Assembly (NCBI RefSeq): GCF_030272615.1 | Contig: NC_081414.1 | Span: 811,371,069-811,435,068 of the forward strand | Source: Cryptomeria japonica | Lineage: Eukaryota; Streptophyta; Pinopsida; Cupressales; Cupressaceae | Direction of reading: 5' to 3' | DNA: 64,000 nucleotides | In this document: positions 44,744 to 56,720 of the stretch, one piece after another | How positions within the stretch are numbered: the stretch's first letter is position 1 | Layout: each line of letters opens with the position of its first letter | The notes under the pieces: model-generated | What the model saw: only the letters and a program-made list of their open reading frames with translations | Database searches by the model: none | Told to the model about the DNA's origin: nothing | Program-made: the position numbers and the translations under genes

Positions 44744-47732
44744 TCATAGCCTTTCTATTTTGTTGATTCTAAATTTTGTGCAAGTTGCTAATTTTGAGGA
44801 GGACTGACAGAAGTATTCAATCATCAAGGACCGTTATCCAGGTTACCTACTGCCAGGCACCAAAGTGTACTTTAGATCCTGATAGAGGCACATGTCAAGG
44901 TACCAATGAAGAGGAAGATTTTACGAGCTTGCAGTTTAAGGCTTTCAGAATGGTGACTTCCCAACCACCTGACTTTAATGAAACTAGGAAGATTACACAC
45001 ATGTTGATAAGGACAAGAATGGGCCTTATGACGAATTGTAATGACTTGTACTTTTGACATGTGTCTTCTTGGCCTGAAGCTTGTTTTTCTCCCTTGTGTT
45101 AAAAAAGGTAATTCAAGGCCAAGATATATACTAGGATAGCTTTGAAGCAATATATTGATAGATAGTCTTATACAGATTTATTTTGCACAACAATTTATCA
45201 TGAATGTATCATTTTTATACTGAAAATCATTAAAGAATACAGTCATTTTTCTTGCTCAAATCTGTTGTGTGGTGTTGTATGAGTTGTTATGTTAATGAAA
45301 TGTTCAATTTGTCTTCTCTAATGGAGAATGTGTATGTCTTGATAGGTTTCATTTCAAGTAAATGAATTAATTTTTGTCTTGAATGCTGCAACATTTGTGT
45401 GAGAGGTTTTGTGAGGAAGTTATGAATATATTCTCAGTCTAAGCATTTTAAGAAAGTCTTGAATGTTTAGTATTGGATTCTAATGCTGATACTATGATAC
45501 TATCTGTATTTAGACCTATTATTTGACTTTGTATCTCCCTTAAACATGCACTGGTCATACTTTTCTGGGTTTTAGGATCATTTCAACATTCTTATTTCAC
45601 CTTTTATATTTCATTTTCTAGTTTTTTTGCTTTACGAGTAGAGTAGATTAGAATTAGTTTTCTTCAAGCTAGAATTAGTAGTATATCTTACTTTTCCTTG
45701 GTATATTTTCATTTAAAGCATCTCCTAAACACAACAATGTCTGTCTATGTAGAGATGAAATGTCGTGAAACATTGCAATAGGGATAGCCACCTAGGTCCT
45801 CCAGAACCTAAAGAGTAGTAGATTGCAGCCTTTGTGCTAAATCTTGTTCATTGGCCAAAACCAATCCAAGTCTATCTATGAGTCAGTGGCTATTTCTCTA
45901 GGATCTAGGATCTATTGATTTGGCAACCAATAGGGTCATGCATTATATAGTCTTTGATATTTTAAATCAATTTCTAATTAGGTATCACACACATCTCTAA
46001 TATGATCTTAGAGTCTTTATATCCTTGATAAGGCATTATTTGGTAAATTTTCAAATACACTCACCTAGTTGATTTTGATGTAGTTAGGTGATATTTGATA
46101 TATTTCCAAATCTGTATATTATGTTAATTGATGACATGGTTTTGTGTTATACCATTAGTTCATGTATGTGATGTCACCAGGGTGTTCCCATTGAATATTT
46201 TATTATATATCTAAGAGTTTAGAGTCTACTACTGGAATTAGTAGGACACTTGGAAAGACTTCACATTCTTAATTGAATATCAATTTAGAATTATATCATA
46301 CTACACTACTAATTCCTTAGATCCATCTCATTTGGTGGTGGGCCCTTGATTTTTATGCATAATCATTATTTAATAAATATTTAAAGCTTTTAGATCTTAT
46401 GATGAGTTGGATTACCATGCAGCTAACAAAACCTAATAACTCAATATGTAATTATTTTTTTAATTAATTGTAATGTCATATGCTCCCACACACTTTTGGG
46501 GTATTAGATTGTTCAAGCTCTTGTTCTTGTTTGAGTTATTTGATCAATTTCAATTATCGTGCATCTTCTTATTAATTTATTCAAATACAACATGATTTCA
46601 TTAAGATTTTGACTATGAGTGTTTTAATTTACCTTTTATTATGAAACACAAAGCAAGTATTAGATATTGGTGTTACAAATAATTAAAAATATATATAGAA
46701 TCTACACACAAAATCACACAAATCAATAGTTATCATCATATTCAAATTCTTAGCAATTTAGTTGTTGTAGAGTTAGAAAGTGACTATTTAGTTCAAAACA
46801 CTTATTTTCTATTTCAATTTTGGTAGAGTGAATTGTTGATCCTGATATTTGGTAATCTGTTAGTAAATATTCCAACTTATCCTTTAAAGGCCTTGCATTT
46901 AATTTTTCGTCCGCTTGTCTGTTCTCTGTCCGGTTTTTTGTTGGGGTTATTCTCTAAATGGCTCTCACATTTAATGCCCTGACTCGTTTTGTTGCCTTGA
47001 CAACTTCTCTATATGGGGGTTCTTTTCATCCTCTCTATTTATGCCTACGTTATTGTCCTTTCCATCCACTCCCTTAAATGTTTGAATCATTCTTGATCTC
47101 ATATGGCAATATCTTGGCCTTCAACATTTAATTTCCCCCTTTTTTGAGCTGGCCAAGAATGTCTCTTCTATATTTCTTTCCTAAATGGTGGCAAACCCAT
47201 CTTTATCGAGAGGATTGTTTTTGATTAAGTGAAAAGGAGGTTTTTAAGGGGTCCTGAAACCCTGTACAAAAAGATATAAAAAGGATAAAACATTAAATTC
47301 TAGCTAGATAGAGAAAAACAAAAAAAGGAGACAATTGGCAAAGAAAAAAGGCTAACAAAAAACTAAAAGAAACAAAAGGACAAAATAGAAACACCTAAGA
47401 GAAAGCCATGAGCAATAGACCTAAGAGAAATTTTTGATAAGCTCTATAGCTTTTTTCTCTAGCTGGACCATAAAGGTAGCATCATTATTTAGATCCTCCA
47501 ACTCCTTAGCTTGTTGGGTCATCTACCTCATACTTCTTTGAGTTCTTTTACTGTGACCAGTAGGCCCCCCTTCAAGAGTCAAAACCTTATCCTTGATTAT
47601 ATCAATTCTGTTCTTTTCTTGATGGATTTGTTCCTGTTTTTTGAACATCACACTGAAGCTATCAATAGAGGTTCTCATAATTTTTTGTCTTTGTTCTACA
47701 ATTTTCTTTAGGGTATTCTCATGTTTGAGTAC

Positions 47733-49211
47733 CTACTTCTCCAAATCATTGAATCTATCCTCCACAACCTTAAATTGAGAGCCATACACACTAGTGATAG
47801 CCTCTGTATCACTCATGGATTTAGTCAATTCATATAGGTAGTTAGACAGGGTACTGAGCTTACCCATCCCAACAGTTTCTAAGATATCCACTTTCCTAGA
47901 TGATTCCTCCTGCTTGTTCTTCAAACTATCCATCTTTGAATAGACCCATTCAATAACCTTGTAGAACTCCATCATCCCACTCTTCAATTGTATGTAGCAT
48001 GGAGATAGGAAAATTTTTGTAGTCTATGTTGAACTCAAGAGCAGTATTATCTAGGGTCTCCACATTAGCATCAGTAGTTTTATCATTGGGAGGCAGAGTA
48101 TCACCTTTCCTTACCATCTTCCCTTCTTCTTCAACATCACCTATCCTTTTATTAGGGTCCAGAGGAGTGGAATGGACCTTATCATTCCCTTTCTTTGGGC
48201 TGATATGAGTGATGATAGGTCTCTGCTTATTTTTCTTCTTAGGTGGTTTGGTAACATAATCATTATCAATCTCTATCCCCTTATCATCCTCATCATCTTC
48301 TTCAAACTAGTTGTCCTCATCCTGAACCTTACTCCTATTTCCTTTAACCCCTTTTCCATCTTTCTTTTTTCTAGATCCGGAAGCCATATCTTTATCCTTC
48401 CCCTTACCAGAACCTTTAGTAGAGGTAATCCTATCATAGTCGTCTTCCCACTCAATATCAGAACCCTCGTCTTCACTGTCTTCTAAGTTCTCAAACTCAT
48501 CTTTCAAGTCCAAAAGCATAGTGATAGAATGCTACACAGAGAAGGCCTTGACATGGTTGTATAACAACAACATTAACCCTTCATACATGAGAGGTTTCCT
48601 ATCCAAATTTTCCCTAAAATCCTTAATGCTAGTGTTAAGGGAGCTAAATAGGTAGAAACGTATGGACACTAGATCTTTATGGTGATTATGATTTAGGAGC
48701 ACAAAGTGATAACCATAGACACAAGAGTATCTACAATCAAGAGTAACATATTGCATGATGACAAACATAACCCATCTCCATACCTTATTAATCACCTTCG
48801 ATGAGCAGTAGGTCTTGTTGGATTTCACCAACTTTTTTTTCTCAGACTCTTCCTTTGGGAATCGCTTGATAGCTGCCTCTATAAGCTTTCTATCTTTGTA
48901 AATTTTTTGCCTTCAATTAGTATGCTACTGACTTTCATGATCATACCTTCATGAATTTCAAACTTTCTTCTGGTAACAATAGGGTTTTTCCCAATAATTC
49001 TCTCCATATACCCTATCATCTTAGCTGTCTCCACTATAGCCCATTCTTTCAGCTTATCTTTCCATTCATTACAAGAGAGTGGCTCAATTCTTTTCCTATT
49101 ACCTCCCATAGCGTTAACTACCATATTTTTCCCTTCCTTCACAATGCGGAATAGGGAAAAAATAGAGATCATAGTGCATAGTAGGGAAGTCTTCAAAATA
49201 GAAATGGGCAC
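47733..49211 (-). pseudogene. Unrecognised acidic/coiled-coil coding region
   Basis: Minus-strand order: 49211-48879 (LSCNEWKDKLKEWAIVETAK), 48831-48532 (KVWRWVMFVIMQYVTL, YGYHFVLLNHNHHKDLVS), then in the same frame an acidic block (EFENLEDSEDEGSDIEWEDD) and a basic block (KGSGKGKDKDMASGSRKKK) to about 48010, then a coiled-coil tail at 47987-47733 (WVYSKMDSLKNKQEESSRKV). Single stops separate the pieces (TAG at about 48532 and 48307). The layout of structured N-part, acidic then basic linker and coiled-coil tail resembles the unknown protein at 37.5-44.7 kb, though I cannot align them. Function unknown. Confidence 0.4.
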
Positions 49212-50900
49212 CTAGAAAGTGTGCGAAGTCTTGTCTGCATTATACGCTAGCTTAATCTTTGAGTGTCGCTCTTTCCGATTCATTATGGCCATAGTATTGG
49301 TTTCTCTATAAATATGAGATATAACACACTGATCGAAAGACTTAATTATCTCCTTGGCTTGAGATATGATGTTTTTAATGGTCCATGATAGGGAGGATAG
49401 ACCCTTTACGAATTTAACAATGTTATTAGAATCTTCCTCAAGCCAAACTTTATTAAATCCCAAAGATTTAGCAAGGGCAAGGTCTTGATAAGTTGCCATG
49501 GCCTCCACTAAGTGGATGGTCTGGGATCCCATGGGGAGTGCCACCACCGCAATAGAATCGCCTTCTTCATTCCTTATCACTCTCCCACACCCAGTCGACC
49601 CCAAGTTTCCCTTGGTCGCCCCATCAAAATTATCTTTGATCCAACCAGTTGGAGGAAAAGACCACTTACTAATTTCTCTCTTATCTTTTTTTCCACCTAT
49701 GTCTATAGAAGCAGAAACATTCTAGTTTTTTAAGAGATCTAATTCATCCTTGCTCCTAAAAAGAAGAGGCTTACCATCAACATTCAAATTTTCCACAATG
49801 GCCCGCTTAATTTTAGTAAACACCACTTCAAGAGAGGAGAAGGACTCTCTGAATATTCTAGTGTTCCTTTCTTTCCTGATTCGCCAAACCACATGAGGCA
49901 AGATGAGGTCCCATAGAAGTTTGATGGAGTTTTTCAAGGAAAGGTATCTCTAGCTAGTGAAACACTCTTGAATAGAAGCAAGAAAGACCCAATTCAGGTT
50001 CCATAGCTGCAAAATCTGTGACCAAATAGCATGAGAGAAGGGACAATGGATAGCTATATGCTTAACATTCTCTTCCTCATTATGGCAAAGGTAGCATCTA
50101 TTGTGTAGATGGAAGCCTCTTTTGTAGAGATTATCAGCGGTGAGAATTTTATTCTGCAAAAGGATCCAAAAAGATATATTGACCTTGGGAATAAGACCAT
50201 GAATCCAACCTTTGGACTAGCAAGGGGAAGGCTCAAGAGAGTGGGACAACAAAAGAACAACAAATGCCACCAAATAAATACCAAAGGATATACCCAACCA
50301 AATGATTCTATCTTTAAGCAAAGGGTCCATCAAAACATAATTAAGTAGAATCATAATAGGATTAAGGGATGGGTCTATTAAACTTAGATTCACCCAATGG
50401 TTATCCCTCTAGTAATCAACATCTTAGTACCAAATCTGGCCTTGCCCACAAAGACAAAGGGAGAAAAATAAACCTTGTTAGAGAGGGTGGTTTCCATCCA
50501 CCAAGTATCCTCCGAGAAATTAACTAATTTTCCATTACCAATAGTCCATCTTTTACATATTCCAACAACCATTTTAGTTTGGAAAACATTATTCCAAATT
50601 GCAGATCCAGAAGAGGCTTCATAGGAGTTAAAAAAATCTGCAACAAATGTCTGATGTTGCATGTATTTGTCTTTCCAGATTGAATTCCATTCACTAGTTT
50701 TCCCAAATGATCTCTAGATTTGTTTGGCGAGAATGGCTTTATTAATGATTTTAATGTTTCTCAGACCAAAGCCACCCATTTTTCTAGGTGTACAAGCTTT
50801 GTTTCTCAGACCAAGACCACCCATTTTTTTAGGGAGGATTGTTTTCTTTAATGAAAACATGACATTTAAGTTTTTCTTTTAGCTCAGTTTATTTTTTTAA
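49212..50900 (-). pseudogene. LINE (non-LTR) retrotransposon, 3' pol fragment
   Basis: Minus strand: near 50840-50660, GGLGLRN and NKAILAKQIWRSFG, the usual C-terminal end of plant L1 reverse transcriptase; 50662-50390 with SAIWNNVFQTK and WTIGNGKLVNFSEDTWW; 50159-49950 a zf-RVT zinc module (NRCYLCHNEEENVKHIAIHC); 49604-49212 an RNase H of the RVT_3 type (GSTGCGRVIRNEEGDSIAVV, LVEAMATYQDLALAKSLGF, VWLEEDSNNIV). Several frame changes. The catalytic palm is missing, so the copy is 5'-truncated or interrupted. A 45 bp segment around TTTCTCAGACCAA is tandemly duplicated at 50757 and 50801. Confidence 0.85.
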
Positions 50901-50904
50901 CTCC

Positions 50905-51703
50905 TTGTTAGATGTGGATCCTTTCTTGAGTTCAATTGTAGGGTTTCACTTCAGGCTTCTCATGGCAAAAAACTTTAGAATTGTTGTTAAGATGGTGATT
51001 GATCATGTTCTAAGCCTAGGGGTGGATATGTCGATTTATCAGTCATTCCAAACTCGCCAATGCTTCCTTAAAGAGATCTTTGACCTAAGGCTGAAGTTCC
51101 TTCTTCGAATGGTAAACCAAATAGTTATTGTAGCAGTGAAGATGATACTAGGGAAGGGTCATCTCGATAAGAAAGAGTATCTCAAAGATAATACATAGAT
51201 TTATTCTGAGTTTGTTGCTTGTGTCCTGGATGCGGGGTTTTTGAGAGATCTCACCTCTTCTCTTGCCAAGGCTTTGTTTGAGCCTGATATTATAGGAGGG
51301 CTTGATAAGGTTCTTTTATTTTCTTTGTCTAGCTCTAATGCACCACGTGCAGTGGATATTGAGGCCTCCCATGAAGATGAAACTACTATTTTGTATTACC
51401 CCCTTCTTTTAGACCTCAAGGGGCCAGCTAGGAAGATGCATAGGTAAAATGTCTCTGTAGTGGTTGATTTTTTGAAGTCACGTGTTCTATCAGATCAATG
51501 AGGCGGTCAAAAAATGGAGAAGCATTTTGAAGAATATGCCATCCTCCATGGCTTCCTACCAGCTTTAGCCAAATCTTCTCCCTCTCCCTTGAGTGGGGAT
51601 CCTGAAATTATCCCTCCCCCTGCTGGTGATGGTGGTGGTTGCAATGGCATTGGGAGGGGTCGCATAGGCTATGCCCATCCCAGGGGAAATTGTGGAGTGT
51701 TAT
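50905..51703 (+). pseudogene. Unrecognised coding remnant cut by Ty3-2
   Basis: One plus-strand frame runs through 50905-51703 with three stops (TAG 51196, TAA 51445, TGA near 51499). Pieces: LRMVNQIVIVAVKMILGKGH, CVLDAGFLRDLTSSLAKALF, MEKHFEEYAILHGFLPALA, then a Gly/Pro-rich end (PPPAGDGGGCNGIGRGRIG). It stops exactly where the Ty3-2 LTR begins, so the LTR insertion probably cut it. No family recognised; ORF1 of a LINE is one possibility. Confidence 0.3.
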
Positions 51704-53311
51704 TGATGTAGAGAGTCTTGGAGCCTTGTTTGATACACCTTCTTGAGTGACTTGTCCTACTCAAGTCCTTCCTATGGCACTTCACAGGGGTTATGATAAT
51801 GAGACCTCCAAGGTTTGAACCTTCTTGACTTGCCTCCTAGGTATAGCCAATGGTCTCTGGACAATCAACTGCACCACTTGAGGTTTCCGCCTCAATTTCC
51901 CACATACTCCTCTCCTAGGCTCCAACCACTCCTGCAAGGATCTTAACACACAAACCCTTCCTATGGTTTCCCAATGCATCTACAAGGTGTCTTCAATGTG
52001 TTTTGAGGTTTAAGGTTCACCAAATCCATCGCCTTGGCTTCCTAACCCTTCTAGGTCTCTACTGGCACCTAAATAGGCCTAATTGCATTAGCCCTCCCTA
52101 GGTGGTTTTAGGGGTTTAATTTTCAAAAGTCCCAAACAAGCATAGAAATAAATCATTCTTTTGAGTACCCTTTTGGAATTTACAGACAACACTAGAAAAG
52201 TGCATCTGGGTTATCCATACAAGTGGGGTTTCCAATGCTGCACTATTTTGAAGGGTTTTAGGCCTATCAGGTGACTTGGCAAGATGGGTTTAAAACTCTT
52301 CACCAGTTAACTCTCCTACTCCAAAAAAAATTGGAACCTTCAAGGGAACTTAGAGGGCTTTCCATTCATGTTCCACTTGGTCCTACACCAATCCCCAAGT
52401 GCTCACAAATCACACCTTTCTTGTTGTCCTAAGTCACCTACTCCCAGTGGTGAGCCTTGGGCTTCATTATTTCTCCTCCTCTTGGACCCACAACACCACA
52501 CACCCTATTCCTAAGCTATGTACAGACCCCAACCTAGCATTCTTAGTGTTTTCAACAAGTGCCATCAAAGAATGCCTAGGTTAGAGCCATTTCTTGCTCT
52601 TAAACCCTACTTGCAAGGGTTTTGCTCCTAGTTGCAAAGAATGGAAGAAATCTCTATAACCTGGAACAATCAAACCTGCAAATCAACCTTAATGAAAGAA
52701 AATACAATGAACACTCTAAGATGCAATTATTTTACACCATCTAGTCCATACTAGACCATACAAACAAGGAAAACAAGACAAAACTGTCGACAACCAGTGG
52801 AAACAAGGTTGCTTCACAAACCAAAACATTGCTCTTGTATTTCCATTCCTCCAAACCATACAATGAAGTAAATTTTTTCTTATATCCACTTGTTTCAGTT
52901 GATAACCAACTTCCTAATGCCTATAACCAAAAATTCAACTTTTGCAAGAAATTGTAAAATGTTGCTCAACAACCTTTGACAAATTTGTGGTCTAGGATGC
53001 AATTTTTATTCTAATGCATTTTAAGACTTTTGAAGGTCCTCAAACACCCTAGAAGAGCTAAAAACAATTCAATTTACCCCTAATACATGAATACATTCAT
53101 CTGGATTATTCTACCTGTGAACTACCTAAGCATCTCACTTCTTAGGTTGTCAGCATCCTAAGCATAATTGACTCAAACCAAAACTTGGACAACACAACCA
53201 TGGCTCTATTGAGTCCTCAATGGTTTTTCCATTATTACATCATGATTATAACACACAAAGTATAAATAAAAACAAAGATTTCATTCTTGGAGTGCTAGGT
53301 GCCCTACACCA
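51704..53311 (-). repeat. Ty3-2 3' LTR
   Basis: 1,608 bp. On the minus strand it starts TGGTGTAGGGCACCTAGCAC and ends at the TGA-side boundary near 51704. It matches 61682-63311 almost throughout, including the CTCACTTCT and CTAGGTCTCTACTG blocks. It lacks about 20 bp present in the other LTR near 61730-61755. Plus-strand frames here (for example 52399-52584) are non-coding. Confidence 0.92.
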
Positions 53312-53356
53312 TACTCCGCTGGGTCAAAGAACTCAAGTCCCTTGAGTTATAAGGTC

Positions 53357-53563
53357 TTAAATCTCCACTCCATGTTGTAGTATATCTGCCTCTGACATCC
53401 ACATGGCATCTAAATTAGGTAACCCTTTCCACTTGACAAGATAGTTGTTGTAGACTCCTTTCCTTGTCTTTTTTACTATCTTGGTATCCAAGATACTCTC
53501 TAACTCAACCGGTTGACTAGGTGGCAAATCCTTTATCCATTCTTCATGAACCAATGATGGCAT
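53357..53563 (-). pseudogene. Ty3-2 chromodomain
   Basis: 68 codons with ESILDTKIVKKTRKG, YLVKWKGLPNLDAMW and a final ADILQHG: the chromodomain fold with its aromatic cage region (Y...W...W). In chromoviruses this sits at the C-terminus of integrase and is thought to steer insertion to chromatin marked by histone modifications. It follows a TAG that sits where Gln is likely (PTN-stop-ID). The domain itself is uninterrupted. Confidence 0.88.
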
Positions 53564-53639
53564 GTCTATCTAATTTGTTGGTGTCTCTCCCTTGTATGGA
53601 TAGAGATCACATACATTAAAAATAGGAGATATTCCCAAG

Positions 53640-54680
53640 GTAGGAGGAGGTTAAACCTCATAGGCATTTTGCCCATACTTGTGCACCACCTGGAGAGGCC
53701 CAATTTTCTTCATCATGAGCTTGATGGGCTGCCCTTTTGGAAGCCTCTCCTTCATAAGGTATGCCAACACTAAGTCTCCTACTTTAAATTGTACCTTCCT
53801 CATTGTTTTATTAGCTTGAACTTTATACTGCTCGGATTTTTGTTGTAAGGACTGCCTTACCTTATCATGTACCTCTTTAATACCTTCGGAAAAGTTCACC
53901 CCTTGTGCACTCTTAGGTGTCATTGAACTGAGATCTTTGAGCTCTAATATGCCTCTAGGATGGAATCCATATACTATCTCAAAAGGAATTTTACCTATGC
54001 TATGGTTCACTGAGTCATTATATCCATATTCTGCTTGTCTAAGTACTAGATCCCAAGTCTACCCATGTTGTTTTGTAAGACATATTAGCAAATTACCCAA
54101 TGTCTGGTTGACTACCTTTGTCTATCCATCTGATTGAGGATTATAGGAAGATGAGAAAGATAACTTTGTGCCCAACTTCCTCCAAAGTGTCCTCCAAAAG
54201 TGGCTCAAAAACTTCACATCTCTATCACTAACAATGCTGATTGGAAGACCATGAATTCTGACTATCTCCTTGAAGAAGAGGCCGACAATATAGGTGGCAT
54301 CATTGGTGCTCTTGCAAGGTATGAAATGTGTCATTTTTCTGAACCTATCTACTACCACATACACACTATCAAATCCTCTAGGTGTCCTAGGCAAGCCTAA
54401 CACAAAATCCATTCTCAAACATTCACAAGGCCTCTAAGGTATGACCAAGGGTTGATATAGACCTGCATTACTTGAGGTTCCTTTTTCTCTTTGCCAAATG
54501 GTACATTTCTCAACAAACCTTCTCACTTCTGATTGCAACTTGGGCCAATAATAAAACCTACCAACCTGCTCCAAAGTCTTATCAATGCCAAAATGACCTC
54601 CTAGACCTCCTTGATGCTTCTCTTTAATAATATTTTGCCTCATAGAACATTGAGGTATGTAAAGAAGATGACCTATGAAT
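53640..54680 (-). pseudogene. Ty3-2 integrase
   Basis: Minus strand, one frame with stops. Zinc region at about 54630-54480 (HQGGLGGHFG ... KCTIWQREKG; the second Cys is Trp). Core 54418-54000: [15 protein letters not shown] (first Asp), [15 protein letters not shown] (second Asp), then TAG in place of Gln and TKVVNQTLGN, where the catalytic Glu has become Lys. C-terminal part 54010-53651 with FKVGDLVLAYLMKERLPKG and the GPLQVVHKYG module. Confidence 0.9.
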
Positions 54681-55510
54681 AGAAAACCCTCTTTTATAAC
54701 GTATTTTGAATAAGAGACATGTGAGGTGTTAGAAAAATCAGTACAAACATTATATATCTTTGCAAAATCCTTATCATCCTTGTAGAGGTCTTTTAACTCA
54801 CTCAAACCCACACTTTGCAATTGAATCTCATGCATGGTCATGATTCTCCTACTTAGTGCATCAACAACTTTTTTGGCTATCCCTTTCTTGTTTTTGATAG
54901 TGAATGTATAAGATTGTAGGTACTCAACCCACTTTAGGTGTCTCTGGTTCAACTTCTCTTGCCCATTGAGGAAACTAAGGGCATGGTTGTCAGTCAAGAC
55001 TACAAATTCTTTGGGCAACAGGTAGTGATGCCATTTTTTCAATGCTTGAACCATTGCATACAAATCCAAGTCATTTTTGGACTACCTTTTCTTAGCTTCA
55101 TTTAACTTTTCTGAGAAGAAAGCTATAGGATGTCCCTCTTGGGTTAAAACTGCCCTTATTGCCCTTTGGCTTGCATCACATTCTACTATAATCAACTGAT
55201 TGAAGTTAGGAAATATAAGTGTTGGAAGCTCTTCTATCTTTGTTTTCAACATTTCAAACCCCTTATTGGCTTCCTTTGTCCACTTAAAGTGACAATTAAT
55301 CCCTCCTTTACTGGTATTGAGAATAGGAGCACAAACAGGGCTAAAGTTTCTCACAAATTTCCTATAAAAAGATTCCATTCCATGAAAGCTTCTGACTTCA
55401 CTTATGCCCCTATGGATAGGCCAATTAATTATTGCTTCTACCTTACTTGGATCCATTTTTAAACATCCACAAGAAATAACAAAACCAAGATATACAAGCT
55501 CTGTTTTCAA
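54434..55510 (-). pseudogene. Ty3-2 RNase H and connection
   Basis: 55510-55082 covers the thumb/connection (LGFVISCGCLKMDPSKVEAI, WPIHRGISEVRSFHG) and the start of RNase H (IIVECDASQRAIRAVL, catalytic Asp). After a TAG near 55080 the same frame continues at 55069 with LYAMVQALKKWHHYLLP, VVLTDNHALSFL and the VVDALSRR end. The catalytic Glu expected before LYA reads as Asp. Confidence 0.9.
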
Positions 55511-55540
55511 AATTTCACATTTTTCAATGTTAATCTTGAG

Positions 55541-56142
55541 TTAAGCCTCCTTCAAATTCTTCAAAACCATCTCCAAATGCTTTAGGTGTTCCTCCTTGAC
55601 CCTGTTATAGATCAAAATGTCATCAAGATACACAATTATGAATATACCAATAAACTTAACTAAGACTTCATTCATGAGCCCTTGGAAGGTACTAGGTGCA
55701 TTGGTGAGGCCAAATGGCATCACCAACCACTCATATAGGCCTGCACATTAGTTCTAAATGTTGTCTTCTATTCATCTCCAGGTCTGATTTTGTTTTGATG
55801 GTAACTAGACTTTAAGTCCACCTTTGTGAAGTAGCTTAAACCTCCTAGATTGTCTAATAGGTCTTCAATCCTTGGCATGGGTAGCCGGTACCTTATAGTA
55901 ATCTTGTTGATTTCTCTGGAGTCCATGCACATTCTCCATCTGCCTCCCCTTTTAGGCACTAACATAGTAGGAAAAACACATGGACTCAAACTTTTCTTGA
56001 TAAGCCCTTTGTCTAAGATATCTTGCACTTGTTTGGCGATCTCCTCATTTTGACTAGGTGTCATTTTGTAGGCAGCTTTGTTTGGCAGATTGGCCCCTCG
56101 TATTAAGTCTATTTGATGATTTACATCTCTCATTGGAGGCAA
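55541..56142 (-). pseudogene. Ty3-2 reverse transcriptase
   Basis: 56142-55768 holds GLIKKSLSPCVFPTMLVPKR, RMCMDSREINKITIRYRLP and DLKSSYHQNKIRPGDE; 55726-55541 holds VMPFGLTNAPSTFQGLMNEV and the catalytic FIIVYLDDILIY. A two-base frame difference plus a TAG (Trp expected) separates the two near 55740-55770. A TAA after KNLKEA sits where Gln is likely. Confidence 0.92.
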
Positions 56143-56445
56143 AGAGTTAGGTATGTCATCCCCTATGACTTATGCATATTGTTTGAGTAAACCTTTCACC
56201 TCTTGAGGCACTTCACTCATTGGATGTGCCTTAGCTTCATCTATAGGTTTCAACACTATAGCATGGCCTTGATGTCCTTGTTTCAACACTTTGAGAAACT
56301 CTTTTCCTCTCATCAGCATCACACTTGAGCCTATTTTATTTTCTTACTTTGGTTCAGGTATTGGATCCATTTGATACTTCATCCCATTCATGGTGATGAG
56401 ATAGATGTTCTTCTCCCCATCACAAGTAGCTCTCACATCATATTG

Positions 56446-56720
56446 TCATGGACGGCCCAACAACAAATGACAATCATCCATATGCAATATGTCACATAAT
56501 AATATGTCCTTGTACTCACCAATTTCAAAATCCACCCATGCTTGTTCATCAACCAATACATGTTGACCCCGGTTGAGCCATGATACCTTGTAGGGAGTGA
56601 GGTGAGGCAATCTTTTCAGTTTGAGTTTGTCCACCATTTCAATTGAGATAATATTCTTAGTGGAACCTCAATCTACAATCACTTTACAAATATTCCCATG
56701 TGACCTACAAGTGGTCCTAA
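56446..56720 (-). pseudogene. Ty3-2 protease
   Basis: The aspartic protease region: VDKLKLKRLPHLTPYKVSWL and the CDILHMDDCHLLLGRP end are typical. Upstream in the same frame the active-site segment reads VIVD-TGA-GSTKNI, so the residue after the catalytic Asp is now a stop. The stretch 56150-56440, between protease and reverse transcriptase, has no distinct motif. Confidence 0.8.

Noticed and set aside
52399-52584. Plus-strand frames in the Ty3-2 LTRs (also 62278-62508)
   Set aside because: LTR sequence; the two LTRs do not keep the same frame.
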